The notes below the pieces were generated by a model that saw only the letters and a program-made list of their open reading frames with translations, did no database searches and was not told the DNA's origin. Source: Comamonadaceae bacterium (lineage in GTDB: Bacteria > Pseudomonadota > Gammaproteobacteria > Burkholderiales > Burkholderiaceae_C). Taken from it: 36,972 nucleotides of DNA. The position numbers and the translations under genes are program-made. Position 1 is the first letter of the stretch. Every line of letters starts with the position of its first letter. Below are positions 17,464 to 27,344 of this stretch, piece by piece. The stretch is from contig CANGKR010000007.1 of assembly GCA_947454355.1 (NCBI GenBank), positions 1 through 36,972 of the forward strand, read 5' to 3'.

Positions 17464-17471
17464 ATTTCCAG

Positions 17472-19202
17472 TTACTTGAACTTGGGCAGATTGAACTGCG
17501 GTGGCACACCCATGCGGGTGTTGATGACCCACTGCTGAGCAATCGACAAAATGTTGTTGGTGATCCAGTACAGCACCAGGCCGGACGGGAAGGCGAAGAA
17601 CATTACCGAAAACAACAGCGGCATGATCCACATCATTTTGGCTTGCATCGGGTCAGGCGGTGCGGGATTCAAGGCGGTCTGTAGCAGTGTGGTCAAAGTC
17701 ATCAAGATGGGTAGCAGTCCAATAGGTAAATTGATTCCAGGTATTGTCCCGAACAGAGTGTCTGGTGCTGACAAGTCGTGGATCCAACCCACCCAAGGGG
17801 CGTTGCGCATTTCCACGGTGGACAACAGCACCCAGTACAAGGCAATGAACACCGGGATCTGGACCATGATCGGGAAGCAACCGCCCATGGGGTTGACCTT
17901 CTCTTCACGGTAGATTTTCATCATCTCCTGCTGCATTTGCTGCGGGTTGTCTTTCAGGCGTTCACGCATGTCCATGATGCGCGGGTTGATGGCTTTCATC
18001 TTGGCCATGCTGGCATAGGCCTTGGCATTGAGCCAATAAAAAGCGATTTTGAGCAACAAGACCAAAGCCATGATCGACCAGCCCCAGTTGTTTAACAAGC
18101 CGAACAGCTTGTCCAACAACCAGAACAAGGGTTTGGCCAATATGGCCAACCAACCGTAGTCTTTGAGCAGGTCAAGACCCGTAGCCAAGGCTTCGAGTTT
18201 CTTTTCTTCTTGCGGGCCGGTGTACAAAGTGGCTTCCACCGATTTGGACTGGCCCGGAGCCACGTCCTTGATCGGGGTGATCATGCCCACGGCATACAGA
18301 TTGGTGTCCACTTTGCGGGCAAAGTTTTCGCGGGCCACACCATCGGCCAGCAACCAGGCCGACGCAAAGTAATGCTGCACCATCGCCACATAGCCTTTGT
18401 CAGCTGTCTTGTCGATGTCGACTTTGTTCTTTTCAATGTCGCTGAACTCCACCTTGTGGTACTTCTTGGCTTCGGTGTAAATCGCCGGGCCGGTGAAGGT
18501 GGAGTAGAAAGACGACTCACCTGCAGGCTTGTTGCCATCGCGCACCAGCTGCACATACAACTGGGGTGACACGGCGGCCGAGCCGGTGTTGATGACTTCG
18601 TGCTTGACGCTGATCGCGTAACTGCCGCGCTGCAGCGTGTAGGTTTTGACCAGCTTGACGCCGCCTATATCGGCCGATTCAAAGCGCAGGTTCAGGTTGT
18701 CTTGGCCGTCTTTGAGGCTGCGTTCGCCGCTGAAGGTCATCGGTGTTTTGTGGTTGGCCAAGGCCACGCCATTGACGCCACCGATCAAGCCGGTTTGGGC
18801 CACATACACACGCTCCCGACTCTCATCGAGCAGTACAAACGGTTTGCTGTGGTCGGCCATATCGGAGTGCTGGCTGAATTCCGAGCGCACCAAGGAGCCG
18901 CCTTCGCTGTCAAAGGTCAGCTTGAGCACGTCGGTGCTGACTTCAATGCGTTCGCGAGGCACGGCCACGGCAGGCGAAGGCGTGCCGGGTACTTGATTCA
19001 CCCCAGCGGCAGCGGCTGCGGGCGTCGATGCCGTGGGCACGCTCGCATCCGCTGGCAATGCGCCAGGAGCGGCGGCTGTTTTCACGGCGGGTTGCGGGAA
19101 GAAGGTGGCCTTCTGGCCGTTGTGAATCTGCCATTGGTCCCACAACAGGACCAGCGAGAAACCAAAAACCACCCACAAAATGGTGCGACGGATATCGTTC
19201 AT
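17472..19202 (-). CDS. yidC: Membrane protein insertase YidC
   Basis: YidC inserts and folds inner membrane proteins, alone or with SecYEG. The 576-residue protein has an N-terminal helix (about 8-25), a large periplasmic beta-supersandwich domain, and the conserved five-helix core from about residue 360. The core includes the cytoplasmic loop [20 protein letters not shown] and the motif [23 protein letters not shown] 19202 overlaps the yidD stop as ATGA. A Pro/Ala-rich linker (about 40-75) follows the first helix. Confidence 0.95.
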   Translation of the reverse strand: MNDIRRTILWVVFGFSLVLLWDQWQIHNGQKATFFPQPAVKTAAAPGALPADASVPTASTPAAAAAGVNQVPGTPSPAVAVPRERIEVSTDVLKLTFDSEGGSLVRSEFSQHSDMADHSKPFVLLDESRERVYVAQTGLIGGVNGVALANHKTPMTFSGERSLKDGQDNLNLRFESADIGGVKLVKTYTLQRGSYAISVKHEVINTGSAAVSPQLYVQLVRDGNKPAGESSFYSTFTGPAIYTEAKKYHKVEFSDIEKNKVDIDKTADKGYVAMVQHYFASAWLLADGVARENFARKVDTNLYAVGMITPIKDVAPGQSKSVEATLYTGPQEEKKLEALATGLDLLKDYGWLAILAKPLFWLLDKLFGLLNNWGWSIMALVLLLKIAFYWLNAKAYASMAKMKAINPRIMDMRERLKDNPQQMQQEMMKIYREEKVNPMGGCFPIMVQIPVFIALYWVLLSTVEMRNAPWVGWIHDLSAPDTLFGTIPGINLPIGLLPILMTLTTLLQTALNPAPPDPMQAKMMWIMPLLFSVMFFAFPSGLVLYWITNNILSIAQQWVINTRMGVPPQFNLPKFK

Positions 19203-19471
19203 GAAGACTTCTTCGAAGAGGTGTGAGAAAGCAAACTGGAAAAGATGCGAGGCGCTTGCGCCGGCACCGCATCGGTGCCGCCCGCACACCAGGGGTGACA
19301 ACGCACCAACCGGGCCACGGTCATGTAACTGCCTGCAGCGGCGCCATGCGCCTGCAAGGCCTGCAAGGCGTACACCGAGCAGGTGGGCTCAAATCGGCAA
19401 GCCGATCCAAGCCAGGGGCTGAGCAACAGGCGATAGCCTTTGACCAGCGCGATCAATGCGCTTTGCATCAT
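19199..19471 (-). CDS. yidD: Membrane protein insertion efficiency factor YidD
   Basis: A 90-residue amphipathic, membrane-associated protein that helps YidC-dependent insertion. It has the family hallmark of conserved cysteines in CRFEPTCSVYALQAL and CHPWCAGG. The start overlaps the rnpA stop and its stop overlaps the yidC start, both by 4 bases, so the three genes are translationally coupled. The tail after about residue 70 is not conserved. Confidence 0.93.
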   Translation of the reverse strand: MMQSALIALVKGYRLLLSPWLGSACRFEPTCSVYALQALQAHGAAAGSYMTVARLVRCHPWCAGGTDAVPAQAPRIFSSLLSHTSSKKSS

Positions 19472-19920
19472 GCCGCGCTCCCTTGGCGAACAGGGCCGGC
19501 GGCAAGGGCGTGGGCGAACAACTGCTCGAGCTCGCTGCGCACGGCGGCTTTCAGCACATCGGAGGTGGCACTGATAAATTGCCGGCGGTCAAAGCCGCTG
19601 CGCAGGCGCACCACATGTGCTGCGCAGGGCAAAGCATCGGCAAACCGAGCCGACACGTTGTAGATCTGCCGTTTGATGGTGTTGCGCGTGACGGCGCGGC
19701 GGGCCCACTTCTTGGGGACCAAGGCGCCCAACCAGACGTCAAAAACGTCAAACAGGGCCTGCTCTGGTGAGAGAGCAGGCCCTGAGGCGTTGGGTTGGTC
19801 GGTAGCCTGTGCCACCTGTGGGACCAATGTCAGTCTGTGCAAAGCAAAATGCGAGGTGCGTGCCACCGTGCCGCCAGCCATGGCCGCTTGAAACTGCGGG
19901 CGAGTCTTTAACCGCTGCAT
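19468..19920 (-). CDS. rnpA: Ribonuclease P protein component
   Basis: The basic protein subunit of RNase P, which helps the RNA subunit mature tRNA 5' ends. The 150-residue product has MQRLKTRPQFQAAM at the start and the RNase P signature RAVTRNTIKRQ, with FDRRQFISATSDVLK-like sequence later. It has an insertion of about 25 residues before the signature (TDQPNASGPALSPEQ region), longer than in E. coli. ATG 19920 is chosen because homology begins there; it lies 55 bases after rpmH. Confidence 0.93.
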   Translation of the reverse strand: MQRLKTRPQFQAAMAGGTVARTSHFALHRLTLVPQVAQATDQPNASGPALSPEQALFDVFDVWLGALVPKKWARRAVTRNTIKRQIYNVSARFADALPCAAHVVRLRSGFDRRQFISATSDVLKAAVRSELEQLFAHALAAGPVRQGSAA

Positions 19921-19975
19921 TTCAGGGGGCTGAACCGAGCAGGCGTCCACACAGCTGCTCGCAGAGGCAGACAGA

Positions 19976-20110
19976 TCAGGCAGCCAGGCGCTTGCGGCCC
20001 TTGGCGCGGCGAGCGTTGATCACGGCACGGCCGCCACGGGTTTTCATGCGAACCAGAAAGCCATGGGTACGGGCGCGACGGGTCTTGGATGGTTGGTAAG
20101 TGCGTTTCAT
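19976..20110 (-). CDS. rpmH: 50S ribosomal protein L34
   Basis: A 44-residue, strongly basic ribosomal protein with [18 protein letters not shown] at the start and ending [10 protein letters not shown], nearly invariant across bacteria. It is the first gene of the leftward rpmH-rnpA-yidD-yidC operon next to dnaA, the classic origin-region order. A strong promoter and a short hairpin lie upstream. A GAGGA ribosome binding site precedes the ATG by 9 bases. Confidence 0.98.
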   Translation of the reverse strand: MKRTYQPSKTRRARTHGFLVRMKTRGGRAVINARRAKGRKRLAA

Positions 20111-20128
20111 GGAATGAGTCCTCAATGC

Positions 20129-20147
20129 CCCCCAATTCTTTCGGGGG
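20129..20147 (-). promoter_or_regulatory. Hairpin at the 5' end of the rpmH leader
   Basis: On the minus strand CCCCC, loop GAAAGAATT, GGGGG lies directly after the predicted start site of the rpmH transcript and before its ribosome binding site. It has no T-run, so it is not a terminator. It could stabilise the mRNA 5' end or act in ribosomal-protein feedback; both are guesses. Confidence 0.5.
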
Positions 20148-20156
20148 TAACCCGCG

Positions 20157-20185
20157 ATTATCGCAAACTTTCGAAGGACGGGCAA
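20157..20185 (-). promoter_or_regulatory. Sigma-70 type promoter of rpmH
   Basis: On the minus strand TTGCCC (-35) and GATAAT (-10) are exactly 17 bases apart. The predicted start site near 20150 gives a leader of about 40 bases. This is the best promoter match in the window. Confidence 0.75.
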
Positions 20186-20345
20186 ATTTTCACAAAATCC
20201 TAGGGTTTGCAGGCATCCGGCGGCGCCCCTTTTCTGGTTTATGATGCCCTCAAGAACGCTGACGCTGGCATGTGGATAAACTCTTGATAAATCAGAATTC
20301 CCACGCCAACATGCCCCATCTATCCACACAAAAACAAGAAAACAC

Positions 20346-21746
20346 ATGAACGAGGGAATCCTCCCCCAAGATGCCGGCGATCCGGGACTGGCCTTGTGGC
20401 AAATCTGTCTCGATGAACTTGCCCAAGAACTGCCCGAACAGCAGTTCAACACCTGGATCAAACCCCTGACAGCGCAAGTCGCTGAAGACTTCTCCAAGGT
20501 CACTATTTTTGTCGCCAACCGCTTCAAACTGGACTGGATCCGTGCCCAATATGTGGGCAAATTGACCGCCATGTTGGAGCGTTTGCAGGGTCAAAAAATG
20601 GTTGTGGAGTTAGCGCTCGCTACCAGAGAAGCCCCCGTCAAAACGGCATTTGCAACGCAAAAGGCTGCTCAAGAGGCCCTGGCCGAGACCGCCGAGCCTG
20701 TCGAAGACAGTCCTGCCAATGGTTTCAAGAACCGGCTCAACACCGCGCTGACTTTTGACAACCTGGTGGAGGGCTCGGCCAACCGCATGGCGCGTGCCGC
20801 TGCCATGCATGTGGCGAGCATGCCCGGGCATTTGTACAACCCCCTGTTCATCTACGGCGGGGTGGGCTTGGGCAAGACCCACTTGATGCATGCTATTGGC
20901 AACAAAATGCTGGCCGACCGCCCGGATTCGAAGGTTCTCTACATTCACGCCGAGCAGTTTGTGTCGGATGTGGTTAAGGCCTACCAGCGCAAGACTTTTG
21001 ACGAGTTCAAATACCGCTACCACTCGCTCGATTTGCTGCTCATCGACGACGTGCAGTTCTTCGCCAATAAAGACCGCACCCAAGAAGAGTTTTTCAATGC
21101 CTTCGAGGCTTTGCTGGCCAAAAAGTCCCACATCGTGATGACCAGTGACACCTACCCCAAGGGCCTGGCGGACATCCACGAGCGGCTGGTGTCGCGCTTT
21201 GACTCCGGCTTGACGGTAGCGATCGAGCCGCCTGAGCTCGAAATGCGGGTGGCCATTTTGATCAACAAGGCCATCAGCGAAGGCAGCGTCATGCCCGAAG
21301 AAGTGGCCTTCTTTGTGGCCAAAAACGTGCGTTCCAACGTGCGCGAACTCGAAGGCGCTTTGCGCAAAATCCTGGCTTATTCGCGCTTCAACCAAAAAGA
21401 CATTTCTATCCAACTGGCCCGCGAAGCCTTGCGCGACCTGCTGTCCATCCAGAACCGGCAGATCAGCGTCGAAAACATCCAAAAAACCGTGGCCGACTAC
21501 TACAAGATCAAAGTCGCCGACATGTACAGCAAAAAACGCCCAGCCAGCATTGCCCGGCCGCGCCAGATTGCCATGTACCTTGCCAAGGAATTGACGCAAA
21601 AAAGCCTGCCCGAGATCGGTGAGCTGTTTGGCGGGCGCGACCACACCACGGTGCTGCATGCGGTTCGCAAAATCAGTGCCGAACGCCAGCAATTGACCGA
21701 GTTGAACCAGCAGCTGCATGTGCTGGAACAAACCCTGAAGGGCTGA
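20346..21746 (+). CDS. dnaA: Chromosomal replication initiator protein DnaA
   Basis: DnaA binds DnaA boxes at the origin and melts the DNA to start replication. The 466-residue protein has domain I ([22 protein letters not shown]), a variable linker to about residue 130, and the AAA+ domain with Walker [10 protein letters not shown] (171-179) and Walker [10 protein letters not shown] (about 231). The C-terminal DNA-binding domain has the signature [14 protein letters not shown] near 431. DnaA boxes just upstream suggest autoregulation. dnaN follows after 136 bases. Confidence 0.98.
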   Translation: MNEGILPQDAGDPGLALWQICLDELAQELPEQQFNTWIKPLTAQVAEDFSKVTIFVANRFKLDWIRAQYVGKLTAMLERLQGQKMVVELALATREAPVKTAFATQKAAQEALAETAEPVEDSPANGFKNRLNTALTFDNLVEGSANRMARAAAMHVASMPGHLYNPLFIYGGVGLGKTHLMHAIGNKMLADRPDSKVLYIHAEQFVSDVVKAYQRKTFDEFKYRYHSLDLLLIDDVQFFANKDRTQEEFFNAFEALLAKKSHIVMTSDTYPKGLADIHERLVSRFDSGLTVAIEPPELEMRVAILINKAISEGSVMPEEVAFFVAKNVRSNVRELEGALRKILAYSRFNQKDISIQLAREALRDLLSIQNRQISVENIQKTVADYYKIKVADMYSKKRPASIARPRQIAMYLAKELTQKSLPEIGELFGGRDHTTVLHAVRKISAERQQLTELNQQLHVLEQTLKG

Positions 21747-21752
21747 GCCCCC

Positions 21753-21790
21753 GCAAGCCCCGAATTTATCCAGCAAATAGGTGGGCTTGC
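21753..21790. repeat. Inverted repeat in the dnaA-dnaN gap
   Basis: GCAAGCCC (21753-21760) pairs with GGGCTTGC (21783-21790) over a 22-base loop that contains a relaxed DnaA-box-like TTTATCCAGC. There is no T-run, so termination is unlikely. The remainder of the gap up to the dnaN ribosome binding site (GAGG at 21874-21877) shows nothing else recognisable. Confidence 0.45.
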
Positions 21791-21882
21791 CCCCTAAAAC
21801 GCTCCAAAAACGACGAAAATGTCGAAATGGATTTCCAAATGGCACACAGGGCCACCCAGTACGTACCACCACCGAGGTTGAC

Positions 21883-22992
21883 ATGATTGTTCTGAAAACC
21901 ACCCAAGACAAACTGCTGTCTGTTTTGCAATCCGTTTCAGGCATTGTCGAGCGGCGTCACACCCTGCCCGTTTTGGCCAACGTGATGATCCGTAAATCCG
22001 GCAGCGCGGTGCAGTTGACCACCAGCGACTTGGAAATCCAAATCCGCACCACCGCCCAGCTCGATGGCGACGCGGGCGACTTCACCACCACCGTGGGTGC
22101 GCGCAAGCTGATCGACATCTTGCGCACCATGCCGTCCGATCAAACCGTCAGCCTGGAGTCCAGCCAGAGCAAAGTCATCTTGAAAGGTGGCAAGTCCAAG
22201 TTCACGCTGCAAACCCTGCCCGCAGAAGACTTTCCGCTGGTGCAAGAAGCCGCCAGCTTTGGCCCCGCCTTCAGCGTGCCGCAAAAGACGCTCAAAACCC
22301 TGCTCAGCCAAGTCTCGTTTGCCATGGCGGTGCACGACATCCGTTACTACCTCAACGGCATTCTGTTTGTCGCTGAAGGCAAAAAGCTCAGCCTGGTGTC
22401 CACCGACGGGCACCGCTTGGCCTTTGCATCGGCCAAGCTCGATGTGGACGTGCCCAGCAAACAAGAAGTGATCTTGCCCCGCAAAACCGTGCTCGAATTG
22501 CAGCGTCTGCTGTCTGACGCCGAAGGCGCCATCGACATGCAATTTGCCAACAACCAAGCCAAATTCAGTTTTGACGGCATGGAGTTTGTGACCAAGCTGG
22601 TCGAAGGCAAGTTCCCCGACTACAACCGCGTGATCCCCAAGGGCCACCGCAACAACGTCACGCTGGGCCGCCAAGCCCTGCTGTCGTGCTTGCAGCGCAC
22701 CGCCATCTTGACCAGCGATAAGTTCAAAGGCGTGCGCCTGAACCTCGAGCCCGGCACCCTGCGTGTAGCGTCCACCAACGCCGAGCAAGAAGAAGCCGTG
22801 GACGAGCTCGACATCGACTACGGCGGTGACGCCATCGAGATCGGTTTCAACGTGACCTACATCATCGATGTGCTGGGCAACATGGGCCAAGACATGGTTC
22901 GCATCGACCTGGCCGATGGCAACAGTTCGGCGCTCATCACCATCCCTGAAAACGAAGACTTCAAATACGTGGTCATGCCCATGCGCATTTAA
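21883..22992 (+). CDS. dnaN: DNA polymerase III subunit beta (sliding clamp)
   Basis: The ring-shaped clamp that tethers polymerase III and many repair proteins to DNA. The 369-residue length and three repeated clamp folds are standard. The start MIVLKTTQDKLLSVLQSVSG and the end FKYVVMPMRI are typical, the latter being part of the protein-docking groove. ATG 21883 is preceded by GAGG; an upstream in-frame start gives a non-homologous extension. It lies between dnaA and gyrB as usual, recF being absent from this spot as is common in betaproteobacteria. Confidence 0.97.
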   Translation: MIVLKTTQDKLLSVLQSVSGIVERRHTLPVLANVMIRKSGSAVQLTTSDLEIQIRTTAQLDGDAGDFTTTVGARKLIDILRTMPSDQTVSLESSQSKVILKGGKSKFTLQTLPAEDFPLVQEAASFGPAFSVPQKTLKTLLSQVSFAMAVHDIRYYLNGILFVAEGKKLSLVSTDGHRLAFASAKLDVDVPSKQEVILPRKTVLELQRLLSDAEGAIDMQFANNQAKFSFDGMEFVTKLVEGKFPDYNRVIPKGHRNNVTLGRQALLSCLQRTAILTSDKFKGVRLNLEPGTLRVASTNAEQEEAVDELDIDYGGDAIEIGFNVTYIIDVLGNMGQDMVRIDLADGNSSALITIPENEDFKYVVMPMRI

Positions 22993-23017
22993 GCCCGCGC
23001 CCCCGTTCTGTAGCCCG

Positions 23018-23043
23018 GAAACCCGCGACACATCGCGGGTTTC
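23018..23043. other. Strong hairpin in the dnaN-gyrB gap
   Basis: A perfect 11-bp stem, GAAACCCGCGA / TCGCGGGTTTC, with a 4-base CACA loop lies 25 bases after the dnaN stop and 29 bases before the gyrB start. It lacks a T-run on either strand. It could be a weak terminator, an RNA processing site, or an element that sets dnaN/gyrB ratios. Confidence 0.6.
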
Positions 23044-23060
23044 GGCCATTCAAGAGATAG

Positions 23061-25676
<2,616 letters not shown>

Positions 25677-25687
25677 TCGATTAATGA

Positions 25688-25839
25688 CCTCATGTTGTCA
25701 AAAACCTATTTTGGCACCATGACGCGGATTGCGCGTACTCGCCAAGAACATGAGGGCGGCCTCATGTTCGAAAAGTTGAATTATTGCGACGCATTTGCTT
25801 GACGTGTCGCTCTTGAGAACATATTCTTCGAACATGTTT
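25688..25839. repeat. Cluster of GAACAT(GAGG)-type repeats upstream of the Fic gene
   Basis: Five related elements lie in 152 bases: CCTCATGTT at 25688-25696 (minus sense), a perfect 10-bp inverted repeat GAACATGAGG / CCTCATGTTC at 25746-25755 and 25760-25769 with a 4-base spacer, GAACATATTC at 25817-25826 and GAACATGTTT at 25830-25839. The last two cover the candidate promoter and are spaced 13 bases apart. The pattern looks like an operator array. The repeats are seen; the binding protein is unknown. Confidence 0.7.
25799..25827 (+). promoter_or_regulatory. Candidate promoter of the Fic gene
   Basis: TTGACG (-35) and TATTCT (-10) are 17 bases apart. One GAACAT element covers the -10 and another the predicted start site near 25834. 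The leader would be about 27 bases, without a strong ribosome binding site. Confidence 0.5.
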
Positions 25840-25860
25840 CAATAATTAAATTTTAAGTAC

Positions 25861-26976
25861 ATGTACGACATCGAAGGCGTTTGGCAGCCAGACCGGGCGC
25901 ACGACCAGTTACCGACACTGCCTCCGGGGCAAGACCTAGAGAGCAAAGCAGTGCTGCGTGCCTGCATTGCGGCCCGCGTTGCATTGGCGGAGTTGAAACA
26001 AGCCGCCGAGCTGATCCCCAACCAGACCATGCTCATCAACACCATTCCGCTGTTGGAAGCCAAAGACAGCTCGGAAATCGAAAACATCGTTACCACCACC
26101 GACCAGCTGTTCCAACACCAGGATGGTGATGGGCAAGCGGATCACGCCACCAAAGAAGCATTGCGTTACCGAACCGCACTGAACCATGGCTATCGGTCAC
26201 TCCGATCCAGGCCACTGTGCACGGCCACTGCGGTCGAGGTGTGTCGCACTCTCAAAGGTGCAGACATGGATATCCGGCGAACACCCGGCACCCAACTGGC
26301 CAACGACCGAACGGGCGAAGTGATCTACACACCGCCTGAAGGGGAAGACCGGTTGCGAACCCTGCTGGCCAACTGGGAACGGTTTCTGCACAACGAAACC
26401 GAACTGGACCCATTGATACGCATGGCTGTTGGGCATTACCAATTTGAAGCCATTCACCCCTTCACGGACGGAAACGGACGCACAGGCCGTGTCGTCAACA
26501 TCCTGTTTCTGATCCAGCAAGAGCTGCTGAACCTGCCCATCCTCTATTTGAGTCGGCACATCATCGCGAACAAAGCCGACTATTACCGCCTTTTGCTGGA
26601 AGTCACACGGGACCAGGCTTGGGAGCCTTGGGTCTTGTTCATGCTCAAAGCGGTAGAAGAAACATCGCGATGGACCACCGGAAAGATCGCGGCCATCCGG
26701 CAATTGGCCGAGCACACTACCGAACACGTACGGCTGAGCTTGCCCAAAATCTACAGCCGCGAACTGGTGGATGTGATCTTTGAACAGCCCTACTGCCGAA
26801 TTGGCAACCTTGTGGACAAGCAGATTGGCCAAAGGCAAGCCGCATCTCGGTATTTGAAAGAGCTCGTGGCCTTGGGCGTGCTGCGCGAGATGACTTATGG
26901 GAAAGAAAAGCTCTTCATCCACCCCAAACTGATGCAATTGCTCAGCCGCGACAGCAACGAGTTTAAAGCGTACTAG
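25861..26976 (+). CDS. Fic family protein with Fic_N and winged-helix domains
   Basis: Fic proteins transfer AMP (or another nucleotide-derived group) to target proteins. The 371-residue protein has an N-terminal Fic_N region, the inhibitory helix motif S-x3-E-N (Ser70 to Asn75, Glu74 being the inhibitory glutamate), and the active site [12 protein letters not shown] at 199-210 with catalytic His199. The C-terminal about 80 residues look like a winged helix ([20 protein letters not shown]). This matches the class II, self-inhibited Fic proteins such as that of Shewanella oneidensis. Its stop overlaps the converging DUF3427-like gene by 4 bases. A stand-alone gene with its own operator-like promoter, possibly autoregulated. 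Confidence 0.9.
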   Translation: MYDIEGVWQPDRAHDQLPTLPPGQDLESKAVLRACIAARVALAELKQAAELIPNQTMLINTIPLLEAKDSSEIENIVTTTDQLFQHQDGDGQADHATKEALRYRTALNHGYRSLRSRPLCTATAVEVCRTLKGADMDIRRTPGTQLANDRTGEVIYTPPEGEDRLRTLLANWERFLHNETELDPLIRMAVGHYQFEAIHPFTDGNGRTGRVVNILFLIQQELLNLPILYLSRHIIANKADYYRLLLEVTRDQAWEPWVLFMLKAVEETSRWTTGKIAAIRQLAEHTTEHVRLSLPKIYSRELVDVIFEQPYCRIGNLVDKQIGQRQAASRYLKELVALGVLREMTYGKEKLFIHPKLMQLLSRDSNEFKAY

Positions 26977-27344
26977 GCGGTCAGCCCAAACACGATGCCC
27001 AAAGCGGCGTGGCGGATCATTTCGTCGCCGCGTTTGCTGGTCGGGTCGGTGGCGTTCTGGCTTTGCCAGTGAAAGTGCGTGTCATCGATCCAGTGGTCCA
27101 TGTACTTGTGCGCGTCAGCTCGGCCTTGTTTGTTGAGCGTGACCAGCAGGATGTGCGCCTTTTTCTGGACCAGCACCACATGGCCGACATTCCAATTGCC
27201 GGGGTTGTAGGCCTCGCCAAACAGAGGCGGAATGTCTTCGCGCATGAAAGACTTACCGAGCGCCAGATCCAGTGGATCGATGATGTTGCGCAGGCGAGCG
27301 AGCGTGCGCATGTCGTCGGTGGTGGGCCGATCTAGGGCCCTCAA
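26973..27344 (-). CDS. Short DUF3427-like protein, possibly a truncated helicase tail
   Basis: A 123-residue protein whose sequence matches what I know of DUF3427, the domain found at the C-terminus of some large DEAD/DEAH helicases: [12 protein letters not shown], then a Y-x-D-x-W-I segment, then [19 protein letters not shown]. It has only about the last half of such a domain and no helicase. The TTG start overlaps the stop of the nuclease-helicase gene as TTGA, which suggests coupled translation; ATG 27311 is an alternative. It is either a stand-alone partner or the remnant of a helicase whose front was replaced. GC content is high (39 of 60 bases in 27001-27060), unlike its upstream neighbour. 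Confidence 0.65.
   Translation of the reverse strand: MRALDRPTTDDMRTLARLRNIIDPLDLALGKSFMREDIPPLFGEAYNPGNWNVGHVVLVQKKAHILLVTLNKQGRADAHKYMDHWIDDTHFHWQSQNATDPTSKRGDEMIRHAALGIVFGLTA

Larger units (their letters stand above)
20111..20345. other. rpmH-dnaA intergenic region, candidate origin of replication / dnaA regulatory region
   Basis: This 235-base gap holds a perfect DnaA box on the minus strand (TTATCCACA, at 20271-20279) and a one-mismatch box on the plus strand (CTATCCACA, 20320-20328). An AT-leaning stretch between them (GATAAATCAGAATT) follows a TTTATGAT -10-like element at 20238-20245. Gene orientation flips here: rpmH to mnmE run left and dnaA to gyrB run right. Two boxes are few for a full oriC, so this may be only the dnaA autoregulatory site, with the true origin close by. 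Confidence 0.6.

Noticed and set aside
21760-21775. DnaA-box-like TTTATCCAGC after dnaA
   Set aside because: Two mismatches to the core consensus; not counted as a box.
25746-25769. Perfect inverted repeat after gyrB as a gyrB terminator
   Set aside because: No T-run follows on either strand and copies of its arms recur near the Fic promoter, which fits an operator better.
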